Counted from the stretch's first letter, positions 25,008 to 34,340 are shown. The stretch: 64,000 bases of DNA from Raineyella sp034933565 (GCF_034933565.1 NZ_JAYFNG010000029.1:21050-85049), one strand, 5' to 3'. Program-made: numbers and translations. Notes: generated from the letters alone by a model not told the origin.

Positions 25008-27367
25008 ACGAGCAGCGGATGGTGACCGACGAGATCCCCGCCGTCCCGTTGGCCCGCGTCGTCATCGGCGCACCCGCCTCCGGGCAGGGCAAGACGACGG
25101 TCGCGACCGGGCTGATGGCCGCGTTGTCGCGCGAGCCGTACGGGCTCGACGTGGCCGGCTTCAAGGTCGGCCCGGACTACATCGACCCCGGCTACCATGC
25201 GCTGGCCACCGGCCGCCCGGGCCGCAACCTTGACCCCTGGCTGCAGGGCGAGGAGCGGATCGTCCCGCTGCTGCTGCACGGCGCCCAGCACCCGACGCCG
25301 GCCCGGATCGCGATCATCGAGGGCGCGATGGGCCTGTTCGACGGCAAGGCGGAGACCGAGGGCTTCGCCTCGACCGCGCACGTCGTCGAGCTGACCTCCT
25401 CCCCGGTCATCCTCACCGTCGACATCTCGCACGCCTCCCGTACGATCGCGGCCACCGTCGCGGGCGTCGCGGCGTTCGAGGAGGGGGTGAAGGTCGAGGG
25501 CATCATCCTCAACAAGGCCGGCTCCCCCCGCCACGCCGAGGAGGTCCGGCGGGCCCTGCGCCGGCTCGGCATCCCGGTGCTCGGCGTGCTGCCGCGCGAC
25601 GAGGCGATCCACGTGCCGTCCCGCCACCTCGGGCTGGTGCCGGCCGCCGAGCGCGACGAAGCGCTGGAGGCGCTCGACGCGCTGGCCCGGCGGATCACCG
25701 ACACCGTCGACCTGGCCCGGGTGGTGAAGATCGCGATGACCGCCCCCCGGCTGTCCGTCCGCCCGTGGGACCCGGCCGCCGAGGTGCACCCGCCCCGGTC
25801 CCCGGCCGATCAGCCGGACCGGGTCGCGGATGACCGGGCGCCGACCCGACCGCGGATCGCGGTCGCCGGTGGGCGCGCGTTCACCTTCCGGTACGCCGAG
25901 ACGACGGAGCTGCTCGAGGCGGCCGGCTGCGAGCCGGTCGAGTTCGACCCGCTCGAGGACGCCACGCTGCCGCCGGACACCGCCGGCCTCTACCTCGGCG
26001 GCGGCTTCCCCGAGGTGCACGCCGAAGGCCTGTCGGGCAACGCGACGATGATCGCCTCGATCCGCGCGGCGATCGCCGACGGCACCCCGACCGTCGGCGA
26101 GTGCGCCGGCCTGCTCTACCTGTGCCGTGAGGTCGACGGGCACCCGATGGTCGGCGCGGTCGACGCGACGGCCGCGATGGGGCCGAAGCTGGTCCTCGGC
26201 TACCGCGACGCCGACGGCACCCACGGCCACGAGTTCCACCGCACTACCACGACACCGGCCGACCCGGCGATGCCGCCGAACGTGCACGCCTCCTACCTGC
26301 ACGTGCACTGGGCCGGCGCCCCGCAGCTGGCCCAGGAGTTCTGCGACGCCGCGCACGCGTACGCCGCCGCGCGCCCCGACCTCGATCACCACGGCGACGC
26401 CGAGGTGGCCGAGGGTCTGGTCGACCTGGCGGTCAACGTACGTCTCCCCGGCCCGCCGGACTGGATGCTGGCGGCGATCACCGCGACCCTGCCCGGCCTC
26501 GGCGCCTACCCGGACCCGACCGCGGCCCGCGCCGCGATCGCGGCGTTCCACGGTGTCGCGCCGGAGATGGTGCTGCCCACCGCGGGCGGGGCGGAGGCGT
26601 TCACGCTGATCGCCCGGGCCGTCCCCGGCGACCGGCCGGTGGTGGTGCATCCTCAGTTCACCGAGCCGGAGGCGGCGCTGCTCGCCGCGGGACGTACGCC
26701 CCGGCGCCACGTCCTGGCCCCGCCGTTCACCCTGGACGTCGATGCGCTGCCGGACACCGACCTGCTGCTGGTCGGCAACCCGACCAACCCCACCAGCGTC
26801 CTGCACGACGGCGAGGCGCTGCGCGAGCTGGCCCGGCCGGGACGCATCGTGGTGATCGACGAGGCGTTCATGGACGCCGTGCCCGGGGAGCACGAGACCC
26901 AGATCGACGCCGCGATGGACGACCTGCTGGTGGTCCGCTCGCTCACCAAGACCTGGGGACTGGCCGGGCTGCGGGCCGGCTACGTCGTCGGCGACCCGCG
27001 GCTGATCGCCCGGCTGGCGGCCCAGCAGCCGCCGTGGTCGGTGTCCAGCCCCGCGCTGGCCGCGATGGTCGCCGCCACCGCCGACCGGGCGACGGTCGAG
27101 TCCCAGCTGGCCGTCATCCGCACCGGCCGCAACCGCGACCACCTGGTCGGGGCGCTGGCCGGTCTGGGCTGGGACGTGGTCACCCCGGCCGCCGGCCCGT
27201 TCGTCCTGGCCGACACCCATGACCCGTCCACCCGGGCCCGGTTGCGGGACAGGGGGTTCGCGCTGCGGCGCGGTGACACCTTCCCCGGTCTGGGGCCCAC
27301 CTGGGTCCGCGTCGCCGTCCGCGAGCCCGACGTCACCGATGCCCTCGTGGAGGCCGCCCGTGTTTGA
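25004..27367 (+). CDS. Cobyrinate a,c-diamide synthase fused to a CobC-type PLP aminotransferase
   Basis: 787 residues in two enzymes. Residues 1 to about 475 are CobB/CbiA: P-loop GAPASGQGKTT (22-32), GAMGLFDGKAETEGF, a glutamine amidotransferase domain with YLGGGFPE and nucleophile Cys367 in VGECAGLLYL. Residues from about 485 are a fold-type I PLP enzyme like CobC/CobD and histidinol-phosphate aminotransferase: NPTNPTS, IDEAFMD and the Schiff-base Lys649 in SLTKTWGLAGLRAGY, ending with an Arg-containing ADVTDAL-like tail. The first amidates the a and c carboxylates; the second would be threonine-phosphate decarboxylase, supplying (R)-1-amino-2-propanol phosphate. No stop separates them. 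GTG at 25004 overlaps the cobO stop; an ATG at 25019 is possible. Confidence 0.92.
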   Translation: MNEQRMVTDEIPAVPLARVVIGAPASGQGKTTVATGLMAALSREPYGLDVAGFKVGPDYIDPGYHALATGRPGRNLDPWLQGEERIVPLLLHGAQHPTPARIAIIEGAMGLFDGKAETEGFASTAHVVELTSSPVILTVDISHASRTIAATVAGVAAFEEGVKVEGIILNKAGSPRHAEEVRRALRRLGIPVLGVLPRDEAIHVPSRHLGLVPAAERDEALEALDALARRITDTVDLARVVKIAMTAPRLSVRPWDPAAEVHPPRSPADQPDRVADDRAPTRPRIAVAGGRAFTFRYAETTELLEAAGCEPVEFDPLEDATLPPDTAGLYLGGGFPEVHAEGLSGNATMIASIRAAIADGTPTVGECAGLLYLCREVDGHPMVGAVDATAAMGPKLVLGYRDADGTHGHEFHRTTTTPADPAMPPNVHASYLHVHWAGAPQLAQEFCDAAHAYAAARPDLDHHGDAEVAEGLVDLAVNVRLPGPPDWMLAAITATLPGLGAYPDPTAARAAIAAFHGVAPEMVLPTAGGAEAFTLIARAVPGDRPVVVHPQFTEPEAALLAAGRTPRRHVLAPPFTLDVDALPDTDLLLVGNPTNPTSVLHDGEALRELARPGRIVVIDEAFMDAVPGEHETQIDAAMDDLLVVRSLTKTWGLAGLRAGYVVGDPRLIARLAAQQPPWSVSSPALAAMVAATADRATVESQLAVIRTGRNRDHLVGALAGLGWDVVTPAAGPFVLADTHDPSTRARLRDRGFALRRGDTFPGLGPTWVRVAVREPDVTDALVEAARV

Positions 27368-28385
27368 GATCGACGTCGCCGGCCGGCAGGTCCTGATCAC
27401 CGGGCTGGACGCCACCATGCCGGCCCACCTCGCCGCCCTCGTCCGTGACGGGGCGCACGTCACCGTCTCCGTCGAGGACCTGCCCACCGCGGTCAAGGAC
27501 CTCGTCCAGCGCGGTCTGGTCACCCATGATCCCGACCCCCAGGGGTCGTACGACCTGGTCATCGCCCCGCGCCCGGCGGTGCCACGGGCCGACCCGGCCG
27601 AGCCGACCGGCGCCGGGCCCGGGCGGGGCCGGGTCACCCTGGTGGGTGGCGGGCCGGGCGATCCCGGGCTGATCACCGTCGCCGGGCTGCGGGCGCTGCG
27701 CGAGGCCGATGTCGTGGTCACCGACCGGCTCGCCCCGCAGGAGTGCCTGGCCGAGATCCCCGCCCATGCCGAGGTGATCGACGTGGCGAAGATCCCGCGC
27801 GGCGAACAGACCTCCCAGGAGACCATCAACCAGGTCCTCGTCGACCAGGCCCGGCGCGGCCGCCACGTCGTCCGGTTCAAGGGCGGCGACCCCTACGTCT
27901 TCGGCCGCGGCGGGGAAGAGGTGATCGCCCTGACCCAGGCCGGCATCCCGGTCAGCGTGGTGCCCGGCGTGACGTCCTCGATCGCCGCCCCCGAGCTGGC
28001 CGGCGTCCCGGTCACCCACCGCGGGCTCGCCCAGGGCTTCACCGTCGTCTCCGGGCACGTCGCGCCCGGCGACCCCCGGTCCACCGTCGACTGGGCGGCG
28101 CTGGCCCGCACCGGCACCACCCTGGTGGTCCTGATGGGCGTGCACACCCTGCGGCGGATCTGCACCCGGCTGCTCGCCGACGGGATGGCCCCGACCACCC
28201 CCGCCGCAACCATCGCCGACGCCGGGCTGGCCAGCCAGCGCGTCGTCCGCGCCACCCTCGACGAACTGCCCGACGCGGTCGACGCGGCCGGCATCGGCTC
28301 GCCGGCGGTCACCGTCATCGGTGCGGTGGCCGGGGGCGACCTGCCCGGGACCGGCGATCTGGCCGCGCGAGGCCTGGTCCGATGA
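27360..28385 (+). CDS. cobA: Uroporphyrinogen-III C-methyltransferase (SUMT) with an N-terminal nucleotide-binding-like extension
   Basis: 341 residues. Residues ~90-330 are a canonical SUMT: VTLVGGGPGDPGL, ADVVVTDRLAPQE, RFKGGDPYVFGRGGEE, VPGVTSSIAAPE, PVTHRGLAQGF and LVVLMGVHTL. It makes precorrin-2 from uroporphyrinogen III using two SAM. The first ~75 residues (MFEIDVAGRQVLITG, AHVTVSVEDLP) look like a shortened Rossmann segment similar to the start of siroheme synthase CysG, without a clear GxGxxG. The GTG at 27360 overlaps the previous stop by eight bases, which supports including the extension. Confidence 0.92.
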   Translation: MFEIDVAGRQVLITGLDATMPAHLAALVRDGAHVTVSVEDLPTAVKDLVQRGLVTHDPDPQGSYDLVIAPRPAVPRADPAEPTGAGPGRGRVTLVGGGPGDPGLITVAGLRALREADVVVTDRLAPQECLAEIPAHAEVIDVAKIPRGEQTSQETINQVLVDQARRGRHVVRFKGGDPYVFGRGGEEVIALTQAGIPVSVVPGVTSSIAAPELAGVPVTHRGLAQGFTVVSGHVAPGDPRSTVDWAALARTGTTLVVLMGVHTLRRICTRLLADGMAPTTPAATIADAGLASQRVVRATLDELPDAVDAAGIGSPAVTVIGAVAGGDLPGTGDLAARGLVR

Positions 28386-29119
28386 CCGTCCTGATCCTCG
28401 GCGGCACCCGCGAGGCCCGTACGCTCGCCATCCTGCTGGTCGGGCAGGGCGTCCGGGTGATCTCCTCCCTCGCCGGCCGGGTGACGACCCCCGCGCTGCC
28501 GGCCGGCGAGGTCCGGATCGGCGGCTTCGGCGGAGTCGAGGGGCTGGTGGCATACGAACGCGAACACGCGATCACCGCGGTGGTCGACGCGACCCACCCG
28601 TTCGCCTCCCGGATCAGCGCCAACGCCGCGGCCGCGCACCACGAGACCGGCATCCCGCTGCTGCGGCTGCAGCGTCCGGGCTGGGAGACCCGCCCGGACG
28701 CGGACGGCTGGCACTGGGTGGACACCACCGCTGAGGCGGTTGCGGTGGCCGGACGGCTCGGGACGCGGGTCTTCGTCACCACCGGCCGCAAGTCCCTGCG
28801 CGCGTACGCCGCCTGGACCGACCGCTACGTGCTGGTCCGCCTGGTCGACCAGGCCGACTGGTGGGTGCCGACCAACTGGGAGGTGCTGGTCGAGCGCGGA
28901 CCGTACGATCCGGAGTCCGAGACCGCGCTGATGCGTGACCGGCGGATCGACGTGCTCACCACGAAGAACTCCGGCGGCAGCCTCACCGAGGCCAAGCTGC
29001 AGGCCGCGGCGGACCTGGGCGTCCCCGTGGTGATCGTCCGGCGGCCGGCCGCGCCCGAGGGGATCGAGCAGGTCGGGACCCCCGAGGAGGCCGCCGCCTG
29101 GGTGCTCACGCGCGACTGA
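28382..29119 (+). CDS. cobK: Precorrin-6A reductase
   Basis: 245-residue CobK/CbiJ family protein: N-terminal VLILGGTREARTLA, DATHPFASRISANAA (the family's HPF motif), VFVTTGRKSL, ERGPYDPESE and VLTTKNSGG, all in the usual order. It reduces precorrin-6A with NADPH in the corrin ring pathway. The ATG at 28382 overlaps the cobA stop by four bases. It is the last gene of the riboswitch operon, with a convergent pyruvate oxidase gene 22 bases beyond. Confidence 0.93.
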   Translation: MTVLILGGTREARTLAILLVGQGVRVISSLAGRVTTPALPAGEVRIGGFGGVEGLVAYEREHAITAVVDATHPFASRISANAAAAHHETGIPLLRLQRPGWETRPDADGWHWVDTTAEAVAVAGRLGTRVFVTTGRKSLRAYAAWTDRYVLVRLVDQADWWVPTNWEVLVERGPYDPESETALMRDRRIDVLTTKNSGGSLTEAKLQAAADLGVPVVIVRRPAAPEGIEQVGTPEEAAAWVLTRD

Positions 29120-29141
29120 GCCGGACGAGCACGCCTCGAGC

Positions 29142-30896
29142 TCAGCGCAACTTCCAGCTGCGCGGGATGTTGCGGATGTTCGACCGCGCCATCGACACGA
29201 CCTCGCCGGCACCGCCGTTGAGCACCGTCTTGCTCATCGCGGTGGCGAAGCCGATCAGCTGCTCGCCGGTGACGGCCGGCGGCAGCGACAGCGCGTCGGG
29301 ATCGGTGATCACCTCGACCAGCGACGGCCCCCGGTGCGCCAGCGCCGCAGTGAGGGCGGGCTCGACCTGCCCGGGCTGGGTGACGACGTCGGTGTGGAAC
29401 CCGATCGCCTTCGCCACCTCGGCGTAGCTCACCGGCGGCACGTCGGTGCCGTGCCCCGGCAGCCCGCTGACCAGCATCTCGAGCTTCACCACGCCGAGGG
29501 TGGAGTTGTTGAACACCACCACGGTGATCGGCAGCTGGTACATCTGCGCCGTGACCAGCTCGCCCAGCAACATCCCCAGGCCGCCGTCGCCGGAGACGGA
29601 GATCACCTGCCGGTCCGGGTAGGCGAACTGTGCGCCGATGGCCTGCGGCAGGGCGTTGGCCATCGACCCGTGCAGGAAGGAGCCGATCAGCCGGCGGCGC
29701 CCGTTCGGGTTGAGGTAGCGGGCGGTCCAGACGTTGCACATGCCGGTGTCGGCGGTGAAGACGGCGTCCTCGGAGGCGACCCGGTCCAGCACGTTCGCGA
29801 CGAACTCCGGGTGGATCGGACGCTTGCGCAGCGGCTTGTGGGCGTACGCGCCGACCGTCGAGGTCATCAGCTTCTCGTGCTTCTTCAGCATCTCCTTGAG
29901 GAAGCCGCGCCGTGAGGTGCGCCTCACCAGCGGCAGCAGGGCGCGCAGGGTCGGCAGCATGTCGCCCTGCACCGCGAGGTCGACGCCGGTGCGCCGGCCC
30001 ATCGTGGCGGCGTCCCGGTCGATCTGCGCCGTACGGGTGTCCGGCAGGAACTGGTCGTACGGGAAGTCGGTGCCGAGCAACAGGAGCAGGTCGGCCCCCT
30101 CCATCCCGGCGGCGGCCGCGCCGTAGCCGAGCAGGCCGGTCATCCCGACGTCGAACGGATTGTCGTACTGGATGAAGTCCTTGCCGCGCAGCGAGTGGCC
30201 GATCGGGGCGCCGATCTTCTCGGCCAGCTCGATCACCTCGTCATGGCTGCCCTGCACCCCTGCACCGGCGAAGATCGCGACCCGCTCGGCGGCGTTGATC
30301 ATGTCGGCCAGCTCGCGCAGCGCCTCCGGGTCGGGGGTGAGGACGGCGGGCCGTACGCCGTGCCAGGCCGGGGTCGGCTCGGTCGCCTCCCTGTCGGCGA
30401 CGTCGCCGGGGATGGTCAGCACCGCGACGCCATGGTCGGCGAGGGCGTGGTGCATGGCGGAGTCGACCAGACGCGGGAAGACGGTCGGGTCGGTGACCAT
30501 CTCGTTGAACACCGAGCACTCGGTGAACAGCCGGTCCGGGTGGGTCTCCTGGAAGTAGCCGGTGCCGATCTGCTGGCTGGGGATGTGCGAGGCGATCGCG
30601 AGCACCGGGGCCCCGGAGCGGTTGGCGTCGTACAGGCCGTTGATCAGGTGCAGGTTGCCCGGGCCGCAGGAACCGGCGCAGACCGCCAGCTCACCGGTGA
30701 GCTGGGCGTCCGCGGCGGCGGCGAAGGCGGCCGCCTCCTCGTGTCGTACGTGGATCCAGTCGATCCCACCGTTGGCCGCGCCGCCGGAACGGCGGACGGC
30801 GTCGACGATCGGATTGAGCGAGTCGCCGACGATCCCGTAGATGCGACGGACACCGGCCTGTTGGAGCTGAGCGACGAGTTGTTCGGCGAGCTTCAC
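29142..30896 (-). CDS. poxB: Thiamine-diphosphate-dependent pyruvate oxidase/dehydrogenase (PoxB-like)
   Basis: 584 residues in the three-domain ThDP enzyme layout: an N-terminal Pyr domain with the activating Glu in VRHEEAAAFAAAA (about residue 53), a central FAD/nucleotide-binding domain (about 190-330) and a C-terminal PP domain with the Mg/ThDP motif GDGGLGM ending in NN (VVVFNNS). The closest fit is the pyruvate:quinone oxidoreductase group, which makes acetate and CO2 from pyruvate at the membrane. Acetolactate synthase was considered, but the IYGIVGDSLNPIVDAV start and the presence of only one subunit favour PoxB. GTG at 30896 has AGGAGG 11-12 bases upstream. The 289 bases before it contain no other gene. 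Confidence 0.85.
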   Translation of the reverse strand: MKLAEQLVAQLQQAGVRRIYGIVGDSLNPIVDAVRRSGGAANGGIDWIHVRHEEAAAFAAAADAQLTGELAVCAGSCGPGNLHLINGLYDANRSGAPVLAIASHIPSQQIGTGYFQETHPDRLFTECSVFNEMVTDPTVFPRLVDSAMHHALADHGVAVLTIPGDVADREATEPTPAWHGVRPAVLTPDPEALRELADMINAAERVAIFAGAGVQGSHDEVIELAEKIGAPIGHSLRGKDFIQYDNPFDVGMTGLLGYGAAAAGMEGADLLLLLGTDFPYDQFLPDTRTAQIDRDAATMGRRTGVDLAVQGDMLPTLRALLPLVRRTSRRGFLKEMLKKHEKLMTSTVGAYAHKPLRKRPIHPEFVANVLDRVASEDAVFTADTGMCNVWTARYLNPNGRRRLIGSFLHGSMANALPQAIGAQFAYPDRQVISVSGDGGLGMLLGELVTAQMYQLPITVVVFNNSTLGVVKLEMLVSGLPGHGTDVPPVSYAEVAKAIGFHTDVVTQPGQVEPALTAALAHRGPSLVEVITDPDALSLPPAVTGEQLIGFATAMSKTVLNGGAGEVVSMARSNIRNIPRSWKLR

Positions 30897-31185
30897 CGTG
30901 CATGCACCTCCTGAGGTCCTTGTGGGACCTCCAGAAAGAAGTTGAACACTTCACGAATGGTTGATGCCTCCACAGTAAGTCGCCCACGCCGCCGGGACCA
31001 CCGGGCCGGCTCCAGGGGACCACCGGGGCCGGCTCCAGGGGAGCGGGCCACGTCCACCGGGGAGACAGGGCACACCGGCACCGGGCCGGGGCCCACACCC
31101 CCTCCCCGGTGACCTCGGGCGAGGCTGGAATACTGCGGAGCGAACGAATCCGGCAGCACCCGCAGCAGCCCCGAGGAGGGCCACG

Positions 31186-31974
31186 ATGCACGACACCCCC
31201 GTCCACAGCTGGCTCACCGACATGGACGGCGTCCTCGTCCATGAGAACCAGCCGATCCCGGGAGCTGCCGACTTCCTCGAGGCGCTGAAGCGGACCGAGC
31301 GTCGCTTCCTGGTGCTCACCAACAACTCGATCTTCACCCCGCGCGACCTGCGGGCACGCCTGGCCCGCAGCGGCATCGACCTGCCGGAGGAGAACATCTG
31401 GACCTCGGCGCTGTCGACGGCGGCCTTCCTGGCGGACCAGTCCCCGGGGGCCACGGTCTACGTGCTGGGCGAGGCGGGTCTGACCACCGCGCTGCATGAG
31501 TCGGGGATGATCCTGTCCGACACGGAGGCCGAGTACGTGGTCCTCGGCGAGACCCGGGCCTGGTCGCTGCCGGCGATCACCCGGGCGATCAACCTGATCC
31601 TGGGCGGGGCCAAGTTCATCGCCACCAACCCGGACCCGACCGGTCCCTCGCCCGAGGGCATCCTGCCGGCCACCGGCGCGGTCGCGGCGCTGATCACCAA
31701 GGCCACCGGCATCGAGCCGTACTACTGCGGCAAGCCCAACCCGTACATGATGCGCTCGGGCCTGAACCGGATCGGCGCCCACTCGGAGAACACCGTGATG
31801 ATCGGTGACCGGATGGACACCGACGTGATCTCCGGCCTCGAGGGCGGGATGCGGACCATCCTCGTCCTCTCCGGCATCACCCAACGCGAGGACATCAAGC
31901 GCTTCCCGTTCCGGCCGAGCCGGGTGCTGGACTCGATCGCCGACGTCGTGCCGCTGGTGGAGCAGTTCTCCTGA
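31186..31974 (+). CDS. HAD-superfamily (class IIA, NagD-like) phosphatase
   Basis: 262 residues. Motif I is TDMDGVL (Asp12 and Asp14), motif II is VLTNNS, the C2A cap follows, and motifs III/IV are GKPNPYM and MIGDRMDTDVISG. This is the NagD/p-nitrophenyl phosphatase-like group of sugar or nucleotide phosphatases. The substrate is not deducible. ATG at 31186 has GAGGAGGG upstream. It stands alone, followed by a tandem-repeat stretch. Confidence 0.88.
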   Translation: MHDTPVHSWLTDMDGVLVHENQPIPGAADFLEALKRTERRFLVLTNNSIFTPRDLRARLARSGIDLPEENIWTSALSTAAFLADQSPGATVYVLGEAGLTTALHESGMILSDTEAEYVVLGETRAWSLPAITRAINLILGGAKFIATNPDPTGPSPEGILPATGAVAALITKATGIEPYYCGKPNPYMMRSGLNRIGAHSENTVMIGDRMDTDVISGLEGGMRTILVLSGITQREDIKRFPFRPSRVLDSIADVVPLVEQFS

Positions 31975-31992
31975 GATACGACCGGGATGTCC

Positions 31993-32218
31993 CGGCTGAC
32001 CCGACCGGGCGGCCCCGACCGAGCTGCCCCGGCGGACCCCTGCGAGGCCCCGGCTGACCCGACCAGGCGGCCCCGGCCGACCCGACCAGGCGGCCCCGGC
32101 GGACCCCTGCGAGGCCCCGGCCGACCCGACCAGGCGGCCCCGGCCGACCCGACCAGGCGGCCCCGGCCGACCCGACCGGGCGGCCCCGGCGGACCCCTGC
32201 GAGGCCCCGGCCGAACAG
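31993..32218. repeat. GC-rich intergenic tandem repeat array
   Basis: Alternating units of two kinds: a 24-base GGCCGACCCGACCAGGCGGC-type unit and a GGCGGACCCCTGCGAGGCCC-type unit, arranged as a higher-order repeat of about three blocks. The whole gap 31975-32513 holds no gene I can support: open frames there are Pro/Arg/Gly low complexity from the repeats. Confidence 0.8.
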
Positions 32219-32513
32219 CGGTGCCCCGTCATGCTCCCCGGCCGATCCCGCTCGGCCGATCCTTGCTGGTGTCGCTGACTGGACCGCCCCAGCCCCGGCC
32301 GAGCCGTTCTGCTGTGCCGCCGCCATTTCTGCTCCCCGCCGCATCCCCATTTCGATGCGGCGTGCCGGCTGGGCGCGGCTGAATGGAACTGCGGCGGCTG
32401 GCTGCACGGAAGGGCAGCGGCACAGAACGACGCCCACGCACAGCGGCACCCGCGCAGAACGGCGACCACACAGCGGCGCAGAACGGCGACCACACAGAAC
32501 GGCGGGCAGCTGC

Positions 32514-33374
32514 TCACACCTTCTCGGCGAGGACCACGTGCTCCAGCGCCGACGCAGTCAGGTCCCTGCCAGCCGGGATGTACCGATCCGCGAGGCGGCT
32601 GTAGTCGAGGTCCTCGACGAGGCGGTAGCCCCAGCGGGCCAGCTCGCCGGGGAGACCCTCCGGGCGCATCCCGTGCCGGAAGACATGCGGGCGGACGAAC
32701 CGGTCGTACCCGGCCTTCCAGCCGAACAGGTCCTTCCCGTCGAGGAAGTCCTGGTGGACGTACGTGAAGGCCACAATGCTGCCCGGGGCGGCGCCCGACA
32801 GGAACCGGAAGGTGGACTCGAGCGCGGGCTCGGTGAGGTACTGGGTGACGGCCTCCCAGATGAAGAAGGTCCGTCGCCCCGCGTCGTACCCGCGCCGAGC
32901 CAGCACGTCCGCCACCGACTCCCGGTCGAAGTCGATCGCCACCAGGTCGATGTTCGCCGGGATCCGTCCCAGGGCACGGGTGAAGGACCGGCGCTTCCGC
33001 TCGATGTTCCCGGCCTGGTCGAGTTCCCAGACCAGGACCGACCGCAGCGCGGGCAGCCGGTACAGCCGAGTGTCGAGCCCGGCCCCGAGGTTGACGACCT
33101 GCTCGACACTGCCGACGGACCCCAGCAGTTGCTCGTCGAACCAGCGCTTGCGGCACAGCAGGCCGCCCCACATGCCCCGGTCCGAGCTCCGCTCAGCGAG
33201 CCGCACCAACGACCCGATGACGGGTTTCGAGAGCCGTACGAGCACCCGGGCCCCCGCCGGGAGCACCCGGATGGCCAGGTCGTCCACGAGGATGCGCCGG
33301 TCCGGCGGGAAGTTCTGCTCCAACGCGGACAACACGGTCGGCTCGGCGCCGGTCTTCGCCGCCTGCTCGGTCAT
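32514..33374 (-). CDS. Class I SAM-dependent methyltransferase, leucine-carboxyl-methyltransferase-like
   Basis: 286 residues. Motif I is VVNLGAGLDTRLYRLP, followed by WELDQ and IAIDFDRES-like acidic residues for SAM ribose, and FIWEAVTQYL, all typical of the LCMT/TcmP/PPM family that includes polyketide O-methyltransferases. The ATG at 33374 with GGAGGTGG upstream was chosen over longer readings through the terminator and tRNA. The substrate is unknown, and no biosynthetic genes surround it. Confidence 0.85.
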   Translation of the reverse strand: MTEQAAKTGAEPTVLSALEQNFPPDRRILVDDLAIRVLPAGARVLVRLSKPVIGSLVRLAERSSDRGMWGGLLCRKRWFDEQLLGSVGSVEQVVNLGAGLDTRLYRLPALRSVLVWELDQAGNIERKRRSFTRALGRIPANIDLVAIDFDRESVADVLARRGYDAGRRTFFIWEAVTQYLTEPALESTFRFLSGAAPGSIVAFTYVHQDFLDGKDLFGWKAGYDRFVRPHVFRHGMRPEGLPGELARWGYRLVEDLDYSRLADRYIPAGRDLTASALEHVVLAEKV

Positions 33375-33405
33375 GACACCACCTCCGGCCCGGTGACGGG
33401 ACGCA

Positions 33406-33447
33406 CAAAAAAGAACGGGTGAACCTACACAATGTAGGTTCACCCGT
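33406..33447 (-). terminator. Rho-independent terminator of tRNA-Leu
   Basis: A perfect 14-base inverted repeat (CGGGTGAACCTACA, loop CAA, TGTAGGTTCACCCG) at 33417-33447 is followed on the minus strand by a run of T residues (six A at 33407-33412 on plus). It lies 24 bases past the tRNA 3' end and before the methyltransferase gene. Confidence 0.9.
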
Positions 33448-33470
33448 CCGGGATGTCTTGCAACATCACA

Positions 33471-33556
33471 TGGTGCGCGAGAGAGGATTTGAACCTCCAC
33501 GTCCCAAGGGACACTGGCACCTGAAGCCAGCGCGTCTGCCGTTCCGCCACTCGCGC
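33471..33556 (-). tRNA. tRNA-Leu (anticodon CAG)
   Basis: 86 nucleotides including an encoded CCA. The acceptor stem GCGCGAG pairs with CTCGCGC. The anticodon arm is CTGGC-TTCAGGT-GCCAG with anticodon CAG. A long variable arm (TGTCCCTTGGGACG region) marks a class II tRNA, and the T-loop GGTTCAAATCC is present. A tRNA-Leu upstream of fhaA is seen in other actinobacteria. It reads away from fhaA. Confidence 0.96.
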
Positions 33557-33657
33557 AAGAGTGATCCGCACAGGTTTCCCTGCCCGTAGCAACCGGAAAA
33601 AGATAGCACACCGATGGCGAACACAGTCAAATCGGGCCCGGGGTCGCCCCTCCTTTA

Positions 33658-33757
33658 CATCGAACCCGGGACCACCCCTCCTCATCGGATCCGGGGCCAC
33701 CCCTCCTCATCGGATCCGGGGCCACCCCTCCTCATCGGACTCGGGACCGCCTCTCCT
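33658..33757. repeat. Four tandem 25-base units
   Basis: Four head-to-tail copies of a CATCGGATCCGGGGCCACCC-CTCCT unit (33658, 33683, 33708, 33733). The middle two are identical; the outer two carry several changes. It lies in the 780-base gap between the tRNA and fhaA, which holds no supportable gene. Confidence 0.9.
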
Positions 33758-34074
33758 CGCGTACGTCAGCGGACCCTCCTCGCGTACGCCGCCCTTCGCC
33801 ACACCGGCCGACGGACCTCCGGCAGTCAACGTCACGAACGTCGACAGATGCGAGGAACGTCCGCCGGGACGACAGCACCAAGCAGCGCCGCCCGCCGCCT
33901 CAACACATCAGCGGCCTCAACACACCAGCGGCCTCAACGCGCTCAGCAGCCTCACCTCACCCCAAGCAACCTCGCCTCGCCACCGCAGCACAAGGGCGCA
34001 GCATCCCGCGCTGGAGGAAGTTACGCCTCACCTCACCCCGGCGGCCTCGCTTCACCGCCGACCCAGCGACCCCC

Positions 34075-34172
34075 TCGCCGCCGCCCCAGCCCCTTCCCAG
34101 CGCCCCTCACCGCCGCCCCAGCCCCTTCCCGACGCCCCCTCGCCGCCGCCCCAGCCCCTTCCCGACGCCACC
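34075..34172. repeat. Pro-codon-like CGCCGCCCCAGCCCC tandem repeat
   Basis: Three imperfect copies of a roughly 31-36 base unit centred on GCCGCCCCAGCCCCTTCCC. Frames through it encode only Pro/Ala/Arg-rich sequence. It precedes the fhaA leader. Confidence 0.75.
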
Positions 34173-34340
34173 GCGACTCCGCCCCGGTCGCGCCCCGGGC
34201 AGGGGTCCGAACACCGTTTGTGAGGCCGCGCCGACACGCCGCCGAGGCCCACCGCAGACCCGCCAGCACAGCAGTGCACGCCTCGACGCCTAAGATCGGA
34301 GGTGCGATACCCATGTGCAGTCGGCCGGAAGGAACTGAAG

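Noticed and set aside
29142..30896. Acetolactate synthase large subunit identity for the ThDP enzyme
   Set aside because: No small subunit gene or branched-chain amino acid genes are adjacent, and the N-terminal motif and general layout fit pyruvate oxidase.
31985..32500. Repeat array considered as a CRISPR
   Set aside because: Units are contiguous, with no unique spacers, and no cas genes are nearby. It is a tandem repeat.
32230..32510. Small open frames in the gap before the methyltransferase gene
   Set aside because: They encode low-complexity Arg/Pro/Ala sequence extending from the repeat array, without ribosome sites or domains.
33471..33556. tRNA-Leu as an attachment site for an integrated element
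   Set aside because: I see no integrase gene and no direct repeat of the tRNA 3' end in the window, and the toxin island lies more than 11 kb away.
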